Assembly (NCBI GenBank): GCA_902775605.1
Contig: CACYNE010000019.1
Span: forward strand, 1-46,354
Reading direction: 5' to 3'
DNA length: 46,354 bases
DNA from: an uncultured Prevotellaceae bacterium
GTDB lineage: Bacteria > Bacteroidota > Bacteroidia > Bacteroidales > Bacteroidaceae
Under the pieces are notes generated by a model. That model had not been told where the DNA came from. It did no database searches and was given only the letters and a program-made list of their open reading frames with translations. Shown in pieces: positions 15,340-23,880 of this stretch; position 1 is the first letter of the stretch; every line of letters starts with the position of its first letter. The translations under genes were made by a program, and so were the position numbers.

Positions 15340-15666
15340 ATGTTGTCTGGCGAAAAATTGCCAAAGTCAATCAAAGAAATCCGTTTCGTAGAGGATTGTG
15401 GTTATACAAGTGCCTGGGACGAGTTTGCAGTACAACTGATGGAGCAATATGGTCTCCCCGAATTTCCACTGATGTACTCCACAAGCCTGCTGTGCAAAAT
15501 ACGGAATGGATGGAGTTTTGGCGAGGCTTCTGCTATCAATCAAATCAGAAAGTGCAAGTACCCGATGCTGTTTATACACGGAGGCAGCGACACATTTGTC
15601 CCTACAGAAATGGTTAACCGTCTGTACGAGGCAAAGCCTGGAAAGAAAGATATGTGGATTGCGTGA
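15340..15666 (+). pseudogene. C-terminal fragment of an alpha/beta hydrolase
   Basis: The 108-residue frame matches the C-terminal half of membrane-associated alpha/beta hydrolases. VEDCGYTSAWDEF follows where the nucleophile strand would end, and CKYPMLFIHGGSDTFVPTEMVNRLYEAKPGKKDMW contains the catalytic aspartate loop. Missing are the N-terminal half with the nucleophile serine and the last segment with the catalytic histidine. It starts six bases after the AlbA_2 stop, with no promoter. Direct repeats on both sides suggest it arrived or was trimmed by a recombination event. It cannot be catalytically active. Confidence 0.8.
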
Positions 15667-15696
15667 ACAGCAGTCTTTTTTTCAGTATTGAGTAAA
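15665..15696 (+). repeat. direct repeat, second copy
   Basis: The second copy of the AlbA_2 gene end. TTCAGTATTGA is identical and the flanks diverge slightly. It encodes the same FSIE-stop ending in one frame. Confidence 0.75.
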
Positions 15697-15768
15697 AAAA
15701 AAATGGGGTTTCCCAGAAATGGGACATAAAATTCCATTTTTGGCACATTTGTTTTACAGAGTTGTCGT

Positions 15769-15776
15769 ATCTTTGC
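15769..15776 (+). promoter_or_regulatory. -7 box (TATCTTTG) of the C10 peptidase gene
   Basis: TATCTTTG with a TTTG 17 bases upstream. The ATG at 15806 follows 29 bases later, and the longer reading frame from 15719 runs through the promoter and is rejected. Confidence 0.75.
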
Positions 15777-15805
15777 AGACGAAATGTCAAAACTCTGTAA
15801 ATAAT

Positions 15806-18652
15806 ATGAAACGAACTATTCTTTTTCTGCTGTCGCTGATGCTGACCATGTTCAGCTGGGCCGGCAACGTAACACCTAAAGACGCATTGCAGCAAGCCAC
15901 AAAATTCATGAAGGAACGAGTTGCGAAAGGCGCAAGGAGAGCGCCAAGCACCGCTTCCAACCCGACGAAGACCATAAATATCAGTGGCCTCTATGCGATA
16001 AATATCGGTAACAACGATGGCTATGTTATCGTGAGCCCAGACGACCGTACAGAACCCATACTTGGCTATGCCGACAGTGGTTCTATTGATCCAGACAACA
16101 TACCAGACAATATGCGATTGTGGCTTCAGGGCTATGCCGACGAGATTGCCAGGCTCGACACCCACGACTATCAGTCCTCGACAACTGCCACATCACGCCG
16201 CACGGCATCTGAAGTAAAATCCCCGGTGGCACCGCTGTTACAGACCGTATGGAGTCAGAGCGAACCATATAGAAACCTGTGTCCAGAATATGAGTCAGGC
16301 AAAAAAGCGGCTACAGGTTGTGTGGCGACAGCTATTGCACAATGTCTGTACGCTACAGAAATGAGAGTCGGCTCTACAACGACGGCTACTACAGACGAGA
16401 TTCCTGGCTATACCACAAGAACAAGAGGCTTTACGATTCCCAGCATTCCCGCAGGGACGGAAATCCACTGGAGCGACATGATTGCCGACTATAGCGGCGA
16501 ATACACATCAGAGCAAGCTGACGCCGTTGCAGAATTAATGTATTTATGTGGTGTGATTATCAAAATGGACTATGCCGAAAATGCCGCTGGAGAGTCTGGA
16601 GCAGACATATACGATGCGCCTAAAATGCTGATCAATTGCTTTGGTTACAACACAACCACCCAAGTAGTCAATCGCAGCAGCTACTCTTATGCTGAATGGA
16701 TAGACATAATGTATCACGAACTGAGAAGTGGCCGTCCCATTGTTTATGGGGGACAGAAGACAGCTGGCGGCGGACACTGTTTCGTATGCGACGGTTATCA
16801 GGGCGAGGACTACTTCCACATCAACTGGGGATGGGGTGGCTTAAACAACGGCCATTTCAAGCTATCCGTGCTTCAAGCCAATTCCGAGGGAATCGGTGGC
16901 AGCAATGCTGCTGGTGGTTACTGCGCCGGACAGATGGCAATGATTGGCATTCAGAAGGCTACCGAATCGGGCACCGTACTGGATGCAAAAACTCATAACT
17001 GTAACCTTGTCTTATTAGAAGCTGAGTATAGTGACAATCCTACTGTGGACAAGGATATCGAATTCACCTTTACCATCGAGAACAATGGCCCTGACGACTA
17101 TGATGGCGATATCGGCATGCGGGTTTATTTCGACGAAAAAGAGGTTGGCGATATAGCTAACATGTTTGATATACCTTCAGGCTCAATAAAAGTTTGCAAA
17201 CTGACCTATACTCCACAAAATGCAGGTGACTATACCATCAAAACATATTTCCATCCAACGCCAGAAAATTATCTTAACTTTACTAATGGACTTCATTTAA
17301 CTGTGGCAACCGGTAGTAACAGTACTACGACTAACAATATCGACCTGACAATAGAAACACTTACAACAGAGAATGCGGAACACATCAAGGACAACAAATA
17401 CGATCTCTATGGCAACAATTTCAAAACCGTTGTCAGAGTGACAAACCCCAGTACAGAGTATGACTATCACGGCATATTCTGTTGGAAACTCGTACCCCAA
17501 TCTTCATTTTCTTATTTTTATTACAACGACATGAATGTTGACATTGCCAAGAATAGCTATATTGACATTCCTCTTGAAGTGAATTTACTTGATTGGAATG
17601 AAGGCATATATGCTCTCGCTCTCAGTTATGAAAAAAATGGTAGCAGGATAGCCCCACAATTCTCACTTTATTTTCTGCAACCCGCCATCACAACCTATGA
17701 TACTAACGGCATCATCTCTGTAACGAGAACCAGCGCCACCAGCTATGTTGCCCCTGACGAAGCCCTCGTCGTTGACCTGACAGGCACCAGCGTAACGACA
17801 GTCTCCGGTGGTGCAGCCAACTGCCTGTTCATCAGCGACCAGGCGCTTACCGGTGTGACAAACATCATCAAGAAGGACGGCAATGACTATACGGCAGAGA
17901 ATATTACGCTGACTGATGGCAACGACTTCTTTACCCTGGTCGACTTTACAGCCAGCAACATCGAGTTTACCTATAACTGCGACCGCTGGGCCGATGGCAC
18001 GAATGGTTGGAACACCATCATGCTGCCCTTCGACGTCACGAGCGTGACAGCAAATGGTACACCTATCGATTGGTTCCGCAGCAACAGCGACACAAACAAG
18101 CAGTTCTGGCTGAAAGAGTTTGTCAGCGACGATACCGACGTTGTCAACTTCGACTATGTCTCTGGCGCTATGAAGGCCAACACGCCCTACCTCATCGCCC
18201 TGCCAGGCAACCACGAGGGCATCGGGAACGACCTGAGTGATAAGACCATCAAGTTTATCGGTAGCGGTGAAATCAAAAAGAGTGCTCCAAGCGCGATAAC
18301 TGCCGGCAACTACCGTTTCGTGGGTGGAACCAAGACCGTCAACACAGAGAATATCTACTGCATCAATGCCGCAGGCAACAGGTTCGAGCTGAAGGCTACC
18401 GGTGGTAGCGCAGCCTTCCGTCCATTCTTCAAGTACGGCATCTTCGACCGAGACATAGAGATGACTGTTCCCAGCATTGAATACCTCGCTATTGGCGATG
18501 CAAACGAAGCGACGGGAATCAGCGACGCTACACATCTGAATAATAAAGAAGGCATAGAGAGTCGAGTGGTGTTCAACCTCAACGGTCAGCGCGTAACGCA
18601 ACCTCAAAAAGGCCTCTTTATCATCAATGGCAATAAAGTCGTGATTAAGTAA
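15806..18652 (+). CDS. secreted C10-family (streptopain-type) cysteine protease with C-terminal tail
   Basis: From MKRTILFLLSLMLTMFSWAG (signal peptide) the 948-residue protein continues with a Spi-type propeptide region and then the C10 catalytic domain. The catalytic Cys lies in KKAATGCVATAIAQCLYA, the catalytic His in GGGHCFVCDGY, and the active-site Asn/Trp in INWGWGG. The ~550 residues after it are beta-rich and not recognised. The last residues (VVFNLNGQRVTQPQKGLFIINGNK) form the tail seen on many exported Bacteroidota proteins. The enzyme would be exported as a zymogen and degrade proteins outside the cell. The C-terminal beta region is much longer than in streptopain and may bind substrate or the cell surface. 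Confidence 0.93.
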   Translation: MKRTILFLLSLMLTMFSWAGNVTPKDALQQATKFMKERVAKGARRAPSTASNPTKTINISGLYAINIGNNDGYVIVSPDDRTEPILGYADSGSIDPDNIPDNMRLWLQGYADEIARLDTHDYQSSTTATSRRTASEVKSPVAPLLQTVWSQSEPYRNLCPEYESGKKAATGCVATAIAQCLYATEMRVGSTTTATTDEIPGYTTRTRGFTIPSIPAGTEIHWSDMIADYSGEYTSEQADAVAELMYLCGVIIKMDYAENAAGESGADIYDAPKMLINCFGYNTTTQVVNRSSYSYAEWIDIMYHELRSGRPIVYGGQKTAGGGHCFVCDGYQGEDYFHINWGWGGLNNGHFKLSVLQANSEGIGGSNAAGGYCAGQMAMIGIQKATESGTVLDAKTHNCNLVLLEAEYSDNPTVDKDIEFTFTIENNGPDDYDGDIGMRVYFDEKEVGDIANMFDIPSGSIKVCKLTYTPQNAGDYTIKTYFHPTPENYLNFTNGLHLTVATGSNSTTTNNIDLTIETLTTENAEHIKDNKYDLYGNNFKTVVRVTNPSTEYDYHGIFCWKLVPQSSFSYFYYNDMNVDIAKNSYIDIPLEVNLLDWNEGIYALALSYEKNGSRIAPQFSLYFLQPAITTYDTNGIISVTRTSATSYVAPDEALVVDLTGTSVTTVSGGAANCLFISDQALTGVTNIIKKDGNDYTAENITLTDGNDFFTLVDFTASNIEFTYNCDRWADGTNGWNTIMLPFDVTSVTANGTPIDWFRSNSDTNKQFWLKEFVSDDTDVVNFDYVSGAMKANTPYLIALPGNHEGIGNDLSDKTIKFIGSGEIKKSAPSAITAGNYRFVGGTKTVNTENIYCINAAGNRFELKATGGSAAFRPFFKYGIFDRDIEMTVPSIEYLAIGDANEATGISDATHLNNKEGIESRVVFNLNGQRVTQPQKGLFIINGNKVVIK

Positions 18653-18669
18653 TATGTATTTTTGACTTC

Positions 18670-19170
18670 TTAGAAGATCACCTCGTCATCGTCCGTCTTG
18701 CTACCGACGACCTCTTCCACCACATCATCAACAGATGGTGAGGCGGGCGATGACGCTTTCTCTTGTTTTGCCTCAGCAGGACTATCGCTGACATCCGTCA
18801 CGCTTTCTTTCTTCTCCTTTCGCGAAGCCTTACCACCCTTTGTCAGGTCGGCACAAAGAGACTGCTTGATATAAACCGTGCGCGAATCGCCTGCGATGCG
18901 CACCTGATACCAGCCCTTTTCCTTAGCAAGGACATCGAGCACCGTGCCACGCTTGACCTGCCATCGTCCACCCGTTCCGTCAGATTCGACAGTGGCATAG
19001 TCATAACTGGTGCCAGGACCTGTACGCAGATTGGCTGTCTGCACAGCCACACGCACTTGTTTCAGCACTTTCTGATCATTATCTTCCTTGCCATGACTGC
19101 AATAAGAGCAATGGTTAAACAGCCAAAGGCCACACACCACGACAATCAATATGGTAATAAACTTCTTCAT
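18670..19170 (-). CDS. secreted or membrane-anchored SH3b-domain protein
   Basis: This 166-residue protein starts with a hydrophobic segment (MKKFITILIVVVCGLWLF), probably a signal or anchor. A bacterial SH3 domain follows with the typical TANLRTGPGTSYDYATV and VKRGTVLDVLAKEKGWYQV motifs (about residues 47-105). The last 60 residues are a charged, Ser/Lys/Asp-rich tail. SH3b domains commonly bind peptidoglycan or peptide chains in the envelope. It follows the large four-module secreted protein by 32 bases on the same strand, so the two are probably cotranscribed. It converges with the C10 peptidase gene. Confidence 0.85.
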   Translation of the reverse strand: MKKFITILIVVVCGLWLFNHCSYCSHGKEDNDQKVLKQVRVAVQTANLRTGPGTSYDYATVESDGTGGRWQVKRGTVLDVLAKEKGWYQVRIAGDSRTVYIKQSLCADLTKGGKASRKEKKESVTDVSDSPAEAKQEKASSPASPSVDDVVEEVVGSKTDDDEVIF

Positions 19171-19202
19171 CGCTATAGAAACTTTCCACTTTTAACTTTC
19201 CA

Positions 19203-21563
19203 CTATTTCTTCTTCCTCACCGTCATATCATAGAGCACATACTGGCCCGAGCGCTCATCGCCACACTCCAACCAGAACATCAGCTGATGGCACTTGTTGA
19301 TGGGCACAGTGACGGTGGTGGGCTTCATCTCGTTATACACCCAGAACTCGCCCACATTCACCTGGTCGGCAAAGACACAGAGTTTCACGGGAGGCGCCTT
19401 GAGCGTCTTGCCCTCTGGGTCGGTGATGAGTTTGATGGGATTAGCAAAACCCTCGAACACCTGACGCATGGGATCGACATAAGGCGACTTACAGGCCACG
19501 GTAAACGTCAGTTCGTCGTACTCGCCATAAGGATTGAAGGCACATGCCGACGACTGGTGACCACCAGCCGAGAAGAGCGAGAAGACGCCAAAGTTCAATC
19601 CGTTCTTCAGCAACTTACTGATGGCATTCTTATCGCCCTTTTCTGCCTCCTGGGCAACACCAATCATACCAGCCACACCTCCGTCGCCTGCTGTCACACC
19701 ATTGCCGGCACCATAGTCGCTACCACCCGACATAGCGCCTCCGGCTCCTGTCAAGAACATGAAGGCGGCTTTTAGCGGCGTGATATTCTCAAGGGCAAAC
19801 GGGATATTCGTCTCTAGCATCACACCTTTATATATCTGCGTGCCGTCTTGCATCCTAAAGAAGCGACGCTTCGACTCGCCATTCTGGAAGCAGTCGTTGA
19901 AATCGAAATTGGTCAGCGTGCTCAGGAAACGCCCCACATAGTGATAGTAAGGCGCTTTGCAGAGGTCAATCAGGTCGATGGAGTCAGGACACTCTGGCTT
20001 GGGGTGGTCGAACAGTTCACGATTGTCCTGCACCTTGCCACGATAGAGCGTCACATCGCCGACACCAAAATAACTATTGTGCTGTTCTGCCGTTCCAGGC
20101 TTGGCAAAGGTTATCGTGCGACATTTGTTTAGCGGGATGACGAAACGCTGATTGGGCCAAGTGACATGGATAATGGTATCCAGCACTTTCTTGTCATCCA
20201 GATAGATGCGGATATTATCGTCCGACTGGGTGCGACGCTTGGTCAATGCACCCACAGTGAACGACATATAGTCGAACTCGCCCGCCACATCAAACTTATA
20301 GAAAGCACTGACGTGATCGTCAAACAGCGTATTGCCGGAGGTCAGGATAAAGCCCTCGTCAAACTGCTCGCCACCCATGGAGAAGGTGTAGTACGCACTC
20401 TCGCCCTTGAAGATACTATTGTTATACGATGCTATTCCCTGAACGCTAAACGGAGGGATATTCGACACCATTTTACACATATCCGGCAACTTGGCCAACC
20501 TACTCTTCGAATTGTTTACAGGTCCTGCCTGCGGCAACATGGCCTGGTCGTAGTTCTTGGGATATACATACATGTTGACCACACCAAAGGTGATGCTACC
20601 CAGGAAGCGGGCATCGGCCAGCACGCTATGGAATGACAGTTGGTTGACACCCGCGACGTCGAGCACCACCATCTCGGCCAAGTCGGTCTGCTTGACCAGT
20701 TTCTCGTAGATAATCTTCTCGTCGGCCTTCACCGTCAGCCATGCCGATGCCGCAGTGGACTGGTTGTCGCGAGGTCCGACGATGAACGACACCTTGTCGT
20801 ACTTCTTCTGCAACCAGAAATAAACCCAGTCGCCCACGTTCTCGCCTGACAGCACGTCGGTGCAGGAACACGAAATGCCAGTCTTATACTTCACGCGATT
20901 GATACTGATGACAGAGTCCGTCGGATTGACGCGGGCAATCTTCTTCTCCTTTTTGGTAATCCAGTTCATTCTTCCCCAATAGGGTTCCAACTGTCCCAGC
21001 AGTTGCACCTTATCGTTAGAATTGATTTTTCGCTGTGGGTCGGCCGATGGCTTAAAGGTCTCGCTGGCTTTCCACAACCTAACGCTGGCAAAGCCCACCT
21101 GCATGACGCCCTTCACCATCTCGAAGCGCAACTGCTTCACGCCCTTGACATTGATGACCTGCTCAGAAGGGGCATCATGGCGCCATACGACCTTGTCGAA
21201 GATGCGTTTGCCGTCGGCTCTGATAGCTATAAGAGCGTTGCCGTCGCCATTGGTAAACCAGTTGACGGGACCTATGACGAAGCTTAGCTGTTCGTAACTA
21301 CCATTCAAATCGAATACGGCGTATGGTGCATCTCCCTGCTCAGTATTTATCAAGCGCCCCAATGTGAATCCACCCTTGTATTTAAATGATGTGGCCATCT
21401 CTATCACTTCGGTTCCCTTGGTGGGATAGGCCTTGTAAGTTTTATGCGCTTCCACAGGCTTGAGCATATCCGTCAGATAGGTCTGCGCCTGCGTGGACAC
21501 ATGATAGAATAATAGCATCAGCAGGATGCCAAACCGTATCATTAGAAAAGAAATCTTCTTCAT
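19203..21563 (-). CDS. large secreted protein with four related NPCBM-like beta modules (unknown function)
   Basis: A signal peptide (MKKISFLMIRFGILLMLLFYHVSTQAQ) leads a 786-residue protein. Four segments share one pattern: a Phe-rich strand (YEQLSFVIGP, YDKVSFIVGP, FDYMSFTVGA, YDELTFTVAC), a strand describing a small molecule-like unit (IRADGKRIFDKVV, VKADEKIIYEKLV, IYLDDKKVLDTII), and a hydrophobic strand with a closing V.L-type ending. They lie at about residues 75-165, 240-340, 395-510 and 670-786. This resembles the galactose-binding-like NPCBM family. Between modules 3 and 4 is a Gly-rich stretch (LTGAGGAMSGGSDYGAG). No catalytic motif was found. It could bind glycans or peptidoglycan outside the cell. 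Confidence 0.8.
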   Translation of the reverse strand: MKKISFLMIRFGILLMLLFYHVSTQAQTYLTDMLKPVEAHKTYKAYPTKGTEVIEMATSFKYKGGFTLGRLINTEQGDAPYAVFDLNGSYEQLSFVIGPVNWFTNGDGNALIAIRADGKRIFDKVVWRHDAPSEQVINVKGVKQLRFEMVKGVMQVGFASVRLWKASETFKPSADPQRKINSNDKVQLLGQLEPYWGRMNWITKKEKKIARVNPTDSVISINRVKYKTGISCSCTDVLSGENVGDWVYFWLQKKYDKVSFIVGPRDNQSTAASAWLTVKADEKIIYEKLVKQTDLAEMVVLDVAGVNQLSFHSVLADARFLGSITFGVVNMYVYPKNYDQAMLPQAGPVNNSKSRLAKLPDMCKMVSNIPPFSVQGIASYNNSIFKGESAYYTFSMGGEQFDEGFILTSGNTLFDDHVSAFYKFDVAGEFDYMSFTVGALTKRRTQSDDNIRIYLDDKKVLDTIIHVTWPNQRFVIPLNKCRTITFAKPGTAEQHNSYFGVGDVTLYRGKVQDNRELFDHPKPECPDSIDLIDLCKAPYYHYVGRFLSTLTNFDFNDCFQNGESKRRFFRMQDGTQIYKGVMLETNIPFALENITPLKAAFMFLTGAGGAMSGGSDYGAGNGVTAGDGGVAGMIGVAQEAEKGDKNAISKLLKNGLNFGVFSLFSAGGHQSSACAFNPYGEYDELTFTVACKSPYVDPMRQVFEGFANPIKLITDPEGKTLKAPPVKLCVFADQVNVGEFWVYNEMKPTTVTVPINKCHQLMFWLECGDERSGQYVLYDMTVRKKK

Positions 21564-21591
21564 GTCGATTGTTTTTAGTTCTGTCTGCTTG

Positions 21592-21599
21592 CAAAATTA
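21592..21599 (-). promoter_or_regulatory. -7 box (TAATTTTG) of the four-module secreted protein
   Basis: Minus-strand TAATTTTG, 28 bases before the ATG at 21563, within the divergent gap to the Sel1 gene. Confidence 0.55.
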
Positions 21600-21643
21600 A
21601 GAAAAAAAGTTGATAAGAGCACACGACTTTAGAAAAAAATGCT

Positions 21644-21651
21644 TATCTTTG
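21644..21651 (+). promoter_or_regulatory. -7 box (TATCTTTG) of the Sel1-MORN-YwqG cluster
   Basis: TATCTTTG 48 bases before the ATG at 21700. No other promoter box is evident within the cluster, which therefore reads as a single transcript, possibly including the GH43 gene. Confidence 0.65.
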
Positions 21652-21699
21652 TAGCAAAATAACGTATTCCTAAAACAATTCAACAAAGACTAAGCGCTT

Positions 21700-23256
21700 A
21701 TGAGTGACAAGAATACTACAGAACAAAAGACATGGAACGTTGCCGTGCTGAACATTGACTGGCAGGCAGACCGGCATCAAGAGTCGCACTGCATTGAGTT
21801 TGAGCGTCCTACAGCAGACAATCCCCGTCCGCTTCACCCCGTTGTGGTAGGCGAAAAGTTGTCGGATAAGCGACTGCCATTGAGCGATTCATGGCGGCAT
21901 CTCTTTGCATCGGTCATTGTAAAAGCCTTCGACGAGTATTCGCTAACTGTGCAATATGGCGTGAACGAATATGTCATCCGTGCTGGTGACCCTTGGAAGA
22001 AACTAGATGAGGGCGGCATGGATTACACTACTTTCTGGCTTTACCTCGGTTTGAAATACGTAGAACCCAAGCCCACCAAACCAACGGCATTGGTCATCAC
22101 CCATGACGAGCAGTTTTTGCGTCGCTTTCGTTTGAAGGAACGCATCATGCAACTTACCGAAGGAGACGTCAGCCTGCTACGAGAAGCAGCTGCCGCGGGC
22201 AACGTCTTTGCACAGTATGGACTGGGGCGCTGGCTCTACTACATGCAGCCTGCCGACGATTCGATGCGTGAAGCCGAAGAGCTCTTTCTTGCCTCCAAGA
22301 ACTATGTTCCTGAGTCACTGGCCGCCTACGCACTGATGTGGCGCTACGGCGAGACCAAGGAGAACGTGATGGATATAGAGAAGAGCAACAAACTGCTCGA
22401 AAAAGCCCTCTATCTGGGCAGTGAGCGAGCTGCACAGCAGATGGCTCGCCTGCGCATCTTCGGATTGTTTTGCGAGGCCGAGCCAGAGGCTGTAGCCAAA
22501 GAGATTGAAAAAAAACTCAGTCAGGACAAAAAATGCGACCCTCACTGGCACACTCTGTTAGCCTATGCCTATGAGGCACTTGACCGCAAGGAAGAGGCTA
22601 CGGAACAGTACGACATTGCCATCTATGAGGGAGATTTGGAAAACTACTCTGATTTGGCTGCCATCTACCAAGGACGTGGCAATATGGCCCTCTATGACAG
22701 TCTGATGGAGGAGGGCATCAGCAGAGGCAGTGCATCCTGCTGCATCCATCGGGCAGACATGATGAACGATGATTTCCTGGAGTTGCCAGCAGATGAGCAA
22801 CAACAGTTGCATGAACGTCTTTCGGCCCAGTTGGAGAAAGGTCTGTCGATGGGTAACGGCCTTTGCGCCTACTACCTCTGGGTGAATTACTATTGCGGCA
22901 GTCTGGGCTTCGAAGAGGACGAGGTGCGGGCAGCAGAATACCTCAAGCGTGGCGCACGTCTGGGGGAGGTCAACTGCATTAAGCGTATCGCACTATTACA
23001 CACAGATGACGAATGGCCTGAGGCGATGAGCCGTACTGAATGCTATGAGCTGTGGTTGAGGGCAGCACGCTATCTGCCTGACGATGAGGAAGCCCTCTAT
23101 CGTCTGAAGCACTGCAATGACGAGGTATTCCTGTTGCGACATAAGGATGAATTGGAGCTATACTGGAAAACACAATGGGAGAAATATGTGACCCGCCAAG
23201 AAGAGGATGAGTCTGATATGGATGAAGATGACGGAAGATATGATGCCTACGTATGA
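21700..23256 (+). CDS. Sel1/TPR-like helical repeat protein
   Basis: This 518-residue protein lacks a signal peptide. Residues 1-150 form an unrecognised N-terminal domain. The rest is helical repeats of Sel1 type: AAAAGNVFAQYGLGRWLYYM, EKALYLGSERAAQQMARLRI, EAEELFLASKNYVPESLAAYALMWRYGETKE and EEDEVRAAEYLKRGARLGEVNCIKRIALL. The C-terminus is very acidic (EEDESDMDEDD). Sel1 proteins act as adaptors in protein complexes. It starts a cluster of four genes that overlap or abut: the ATGA overlap (23253-23256) with the next gene implies translational coupling. The function is unknown. Confidence 0.85.
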   Translation: MSDKNTTEQKTWNVAVLNIDWQADRHQESHCIEFERPTADNPRPLHPVVVGEKLSDKRLPLSDSWRHLFASVIVKAFDEYSLTVQYGVNEYVIRAGDPWKKLDEGGMDYTTFWLYLGLKYVEPKPTKPTALVITHDEQFLRRFRLKERIMQLTEGDVSLLREAAAAGNVFAQYGLGRWLYYMQPADDSMREAEELFLASKNYVPESLAAYALMWRYGETKENVMDIEKSNKLLEKALYLGSERAAQQMARLRIFGLFCEAEPEAVAKEIEKKLSQDKKCDPHWHTLLAYAYEALDRKEEATEQYDIAIYEGDLENYSDLAAIYQGRGNMALYDSLMEEGISRGSASCCIHRADMMNDDFLELPADEQQQLHERLSAQLEKGLSMGNGLCAYYLWVNYYCGSLGFEEDEVRAAEYLKRGARLGEVNCIKRIALLHTDDEWPEAMSRTECYELWLRAARYLPDDEEALYRLKHCNDEVFLLRHKDELELYWKTQWEKYVTRQEEDESDMDEDDGRYDAYV

Positions 23257-23864
23257 TAAAGCTATTTAAGACCGAAAACGAAAAGAGAGCCGAGCGTGTC
23301 GTCAAACGTGTGGATCAGATGCGCAAGAACTCACAGGAGATGCGGATGTGGAAGAACATCCCGCTGGCGAAAGAGTGTGTACAACTGCTCAAAGAACTTG
23401 ACGACCCAGAGGAGACGCCAATGGGTAAGGCATTGGCCTGCGAGGCCATCATCCAGCAGTTGCCAGAATACGATGTGCCGAGACTGGTGCTGGGCATCCT
23501 TCACTACAAACTGCAACTGGTGAAGGAGTCGGACGAGCATGACCCAGAGCGTTATCCCACCGAGGAAGAGATTGCCAACGACATCCGCCGTCTGGAAGAC
23601 TACACCGATATTGAGCATGTCAGCTATAACGAGTTTATGGAGCGGCATCGCCGTCACCTGCATTTCGACCCCGTTGAGCGCACGCCAACATGGGAGGAGA
23701 ACTACTACGAGGTGGAAAAGGAGTGCGACCAACGGTTGGGCGACACGCCTCGCGGCATGGGTTTCTGCTTCGGCTATTGGAGCACACTGCGCCAAGTGTT
23801 AGCAGAACGAGGCATTATGTGGCGCTCGCCCTCAGAACTGAATCCAAAAGTAATGTTTGACTAA
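23253..23864 (+). CDS. conserved-looking helical protein of unknown function in the cluster
   Basis: This is a 203-residue cytoplasmic protein that I do not recognise. It is charged and helical, with Arg/Glu-rich segments at both ends. Features that can be seen are an N-terminal KTENEKRAERVVKRVDQMRK helix and a C-terminal RGMGFCFGYWSTLRQVLAERGIMWRSP stretch. The last part resembles sequence that often closes small immunity-like or SMI1-like proteins, but this is not secure. It overlaps the Sel1 gene by four bases (ATGA) and precedes the MORN gene by 16 bases, so all are expressed together. Confidence 0.75.
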   Translation: MIKLFKTENEKRAERVVKRVDQMRKNSQEMRMWKNIPLAKECVQLLKELDDPEETPMGKALACEAIIQQLPEYDVPRLVLGILHYKLQLVKESDEHDPERYPTEEEIANDIRRLEDYTDIEHVSYNEFMERHRRHLHFDPVERTPTWEENYYEVEKECDQRLGDTPRGMGFCFGYWSTLRQVLAERGIMWRSPSELNPKVMFD

Positions 23865-23880
23865 TCAATGATTGATACTT

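Noticed and set aside
15719-15805. 29-residue N-terminal extension of the C10 peptidase
   Set aside because: The promoter (15769-15776) lies inside it and a proper signal peptide starts at 15806.
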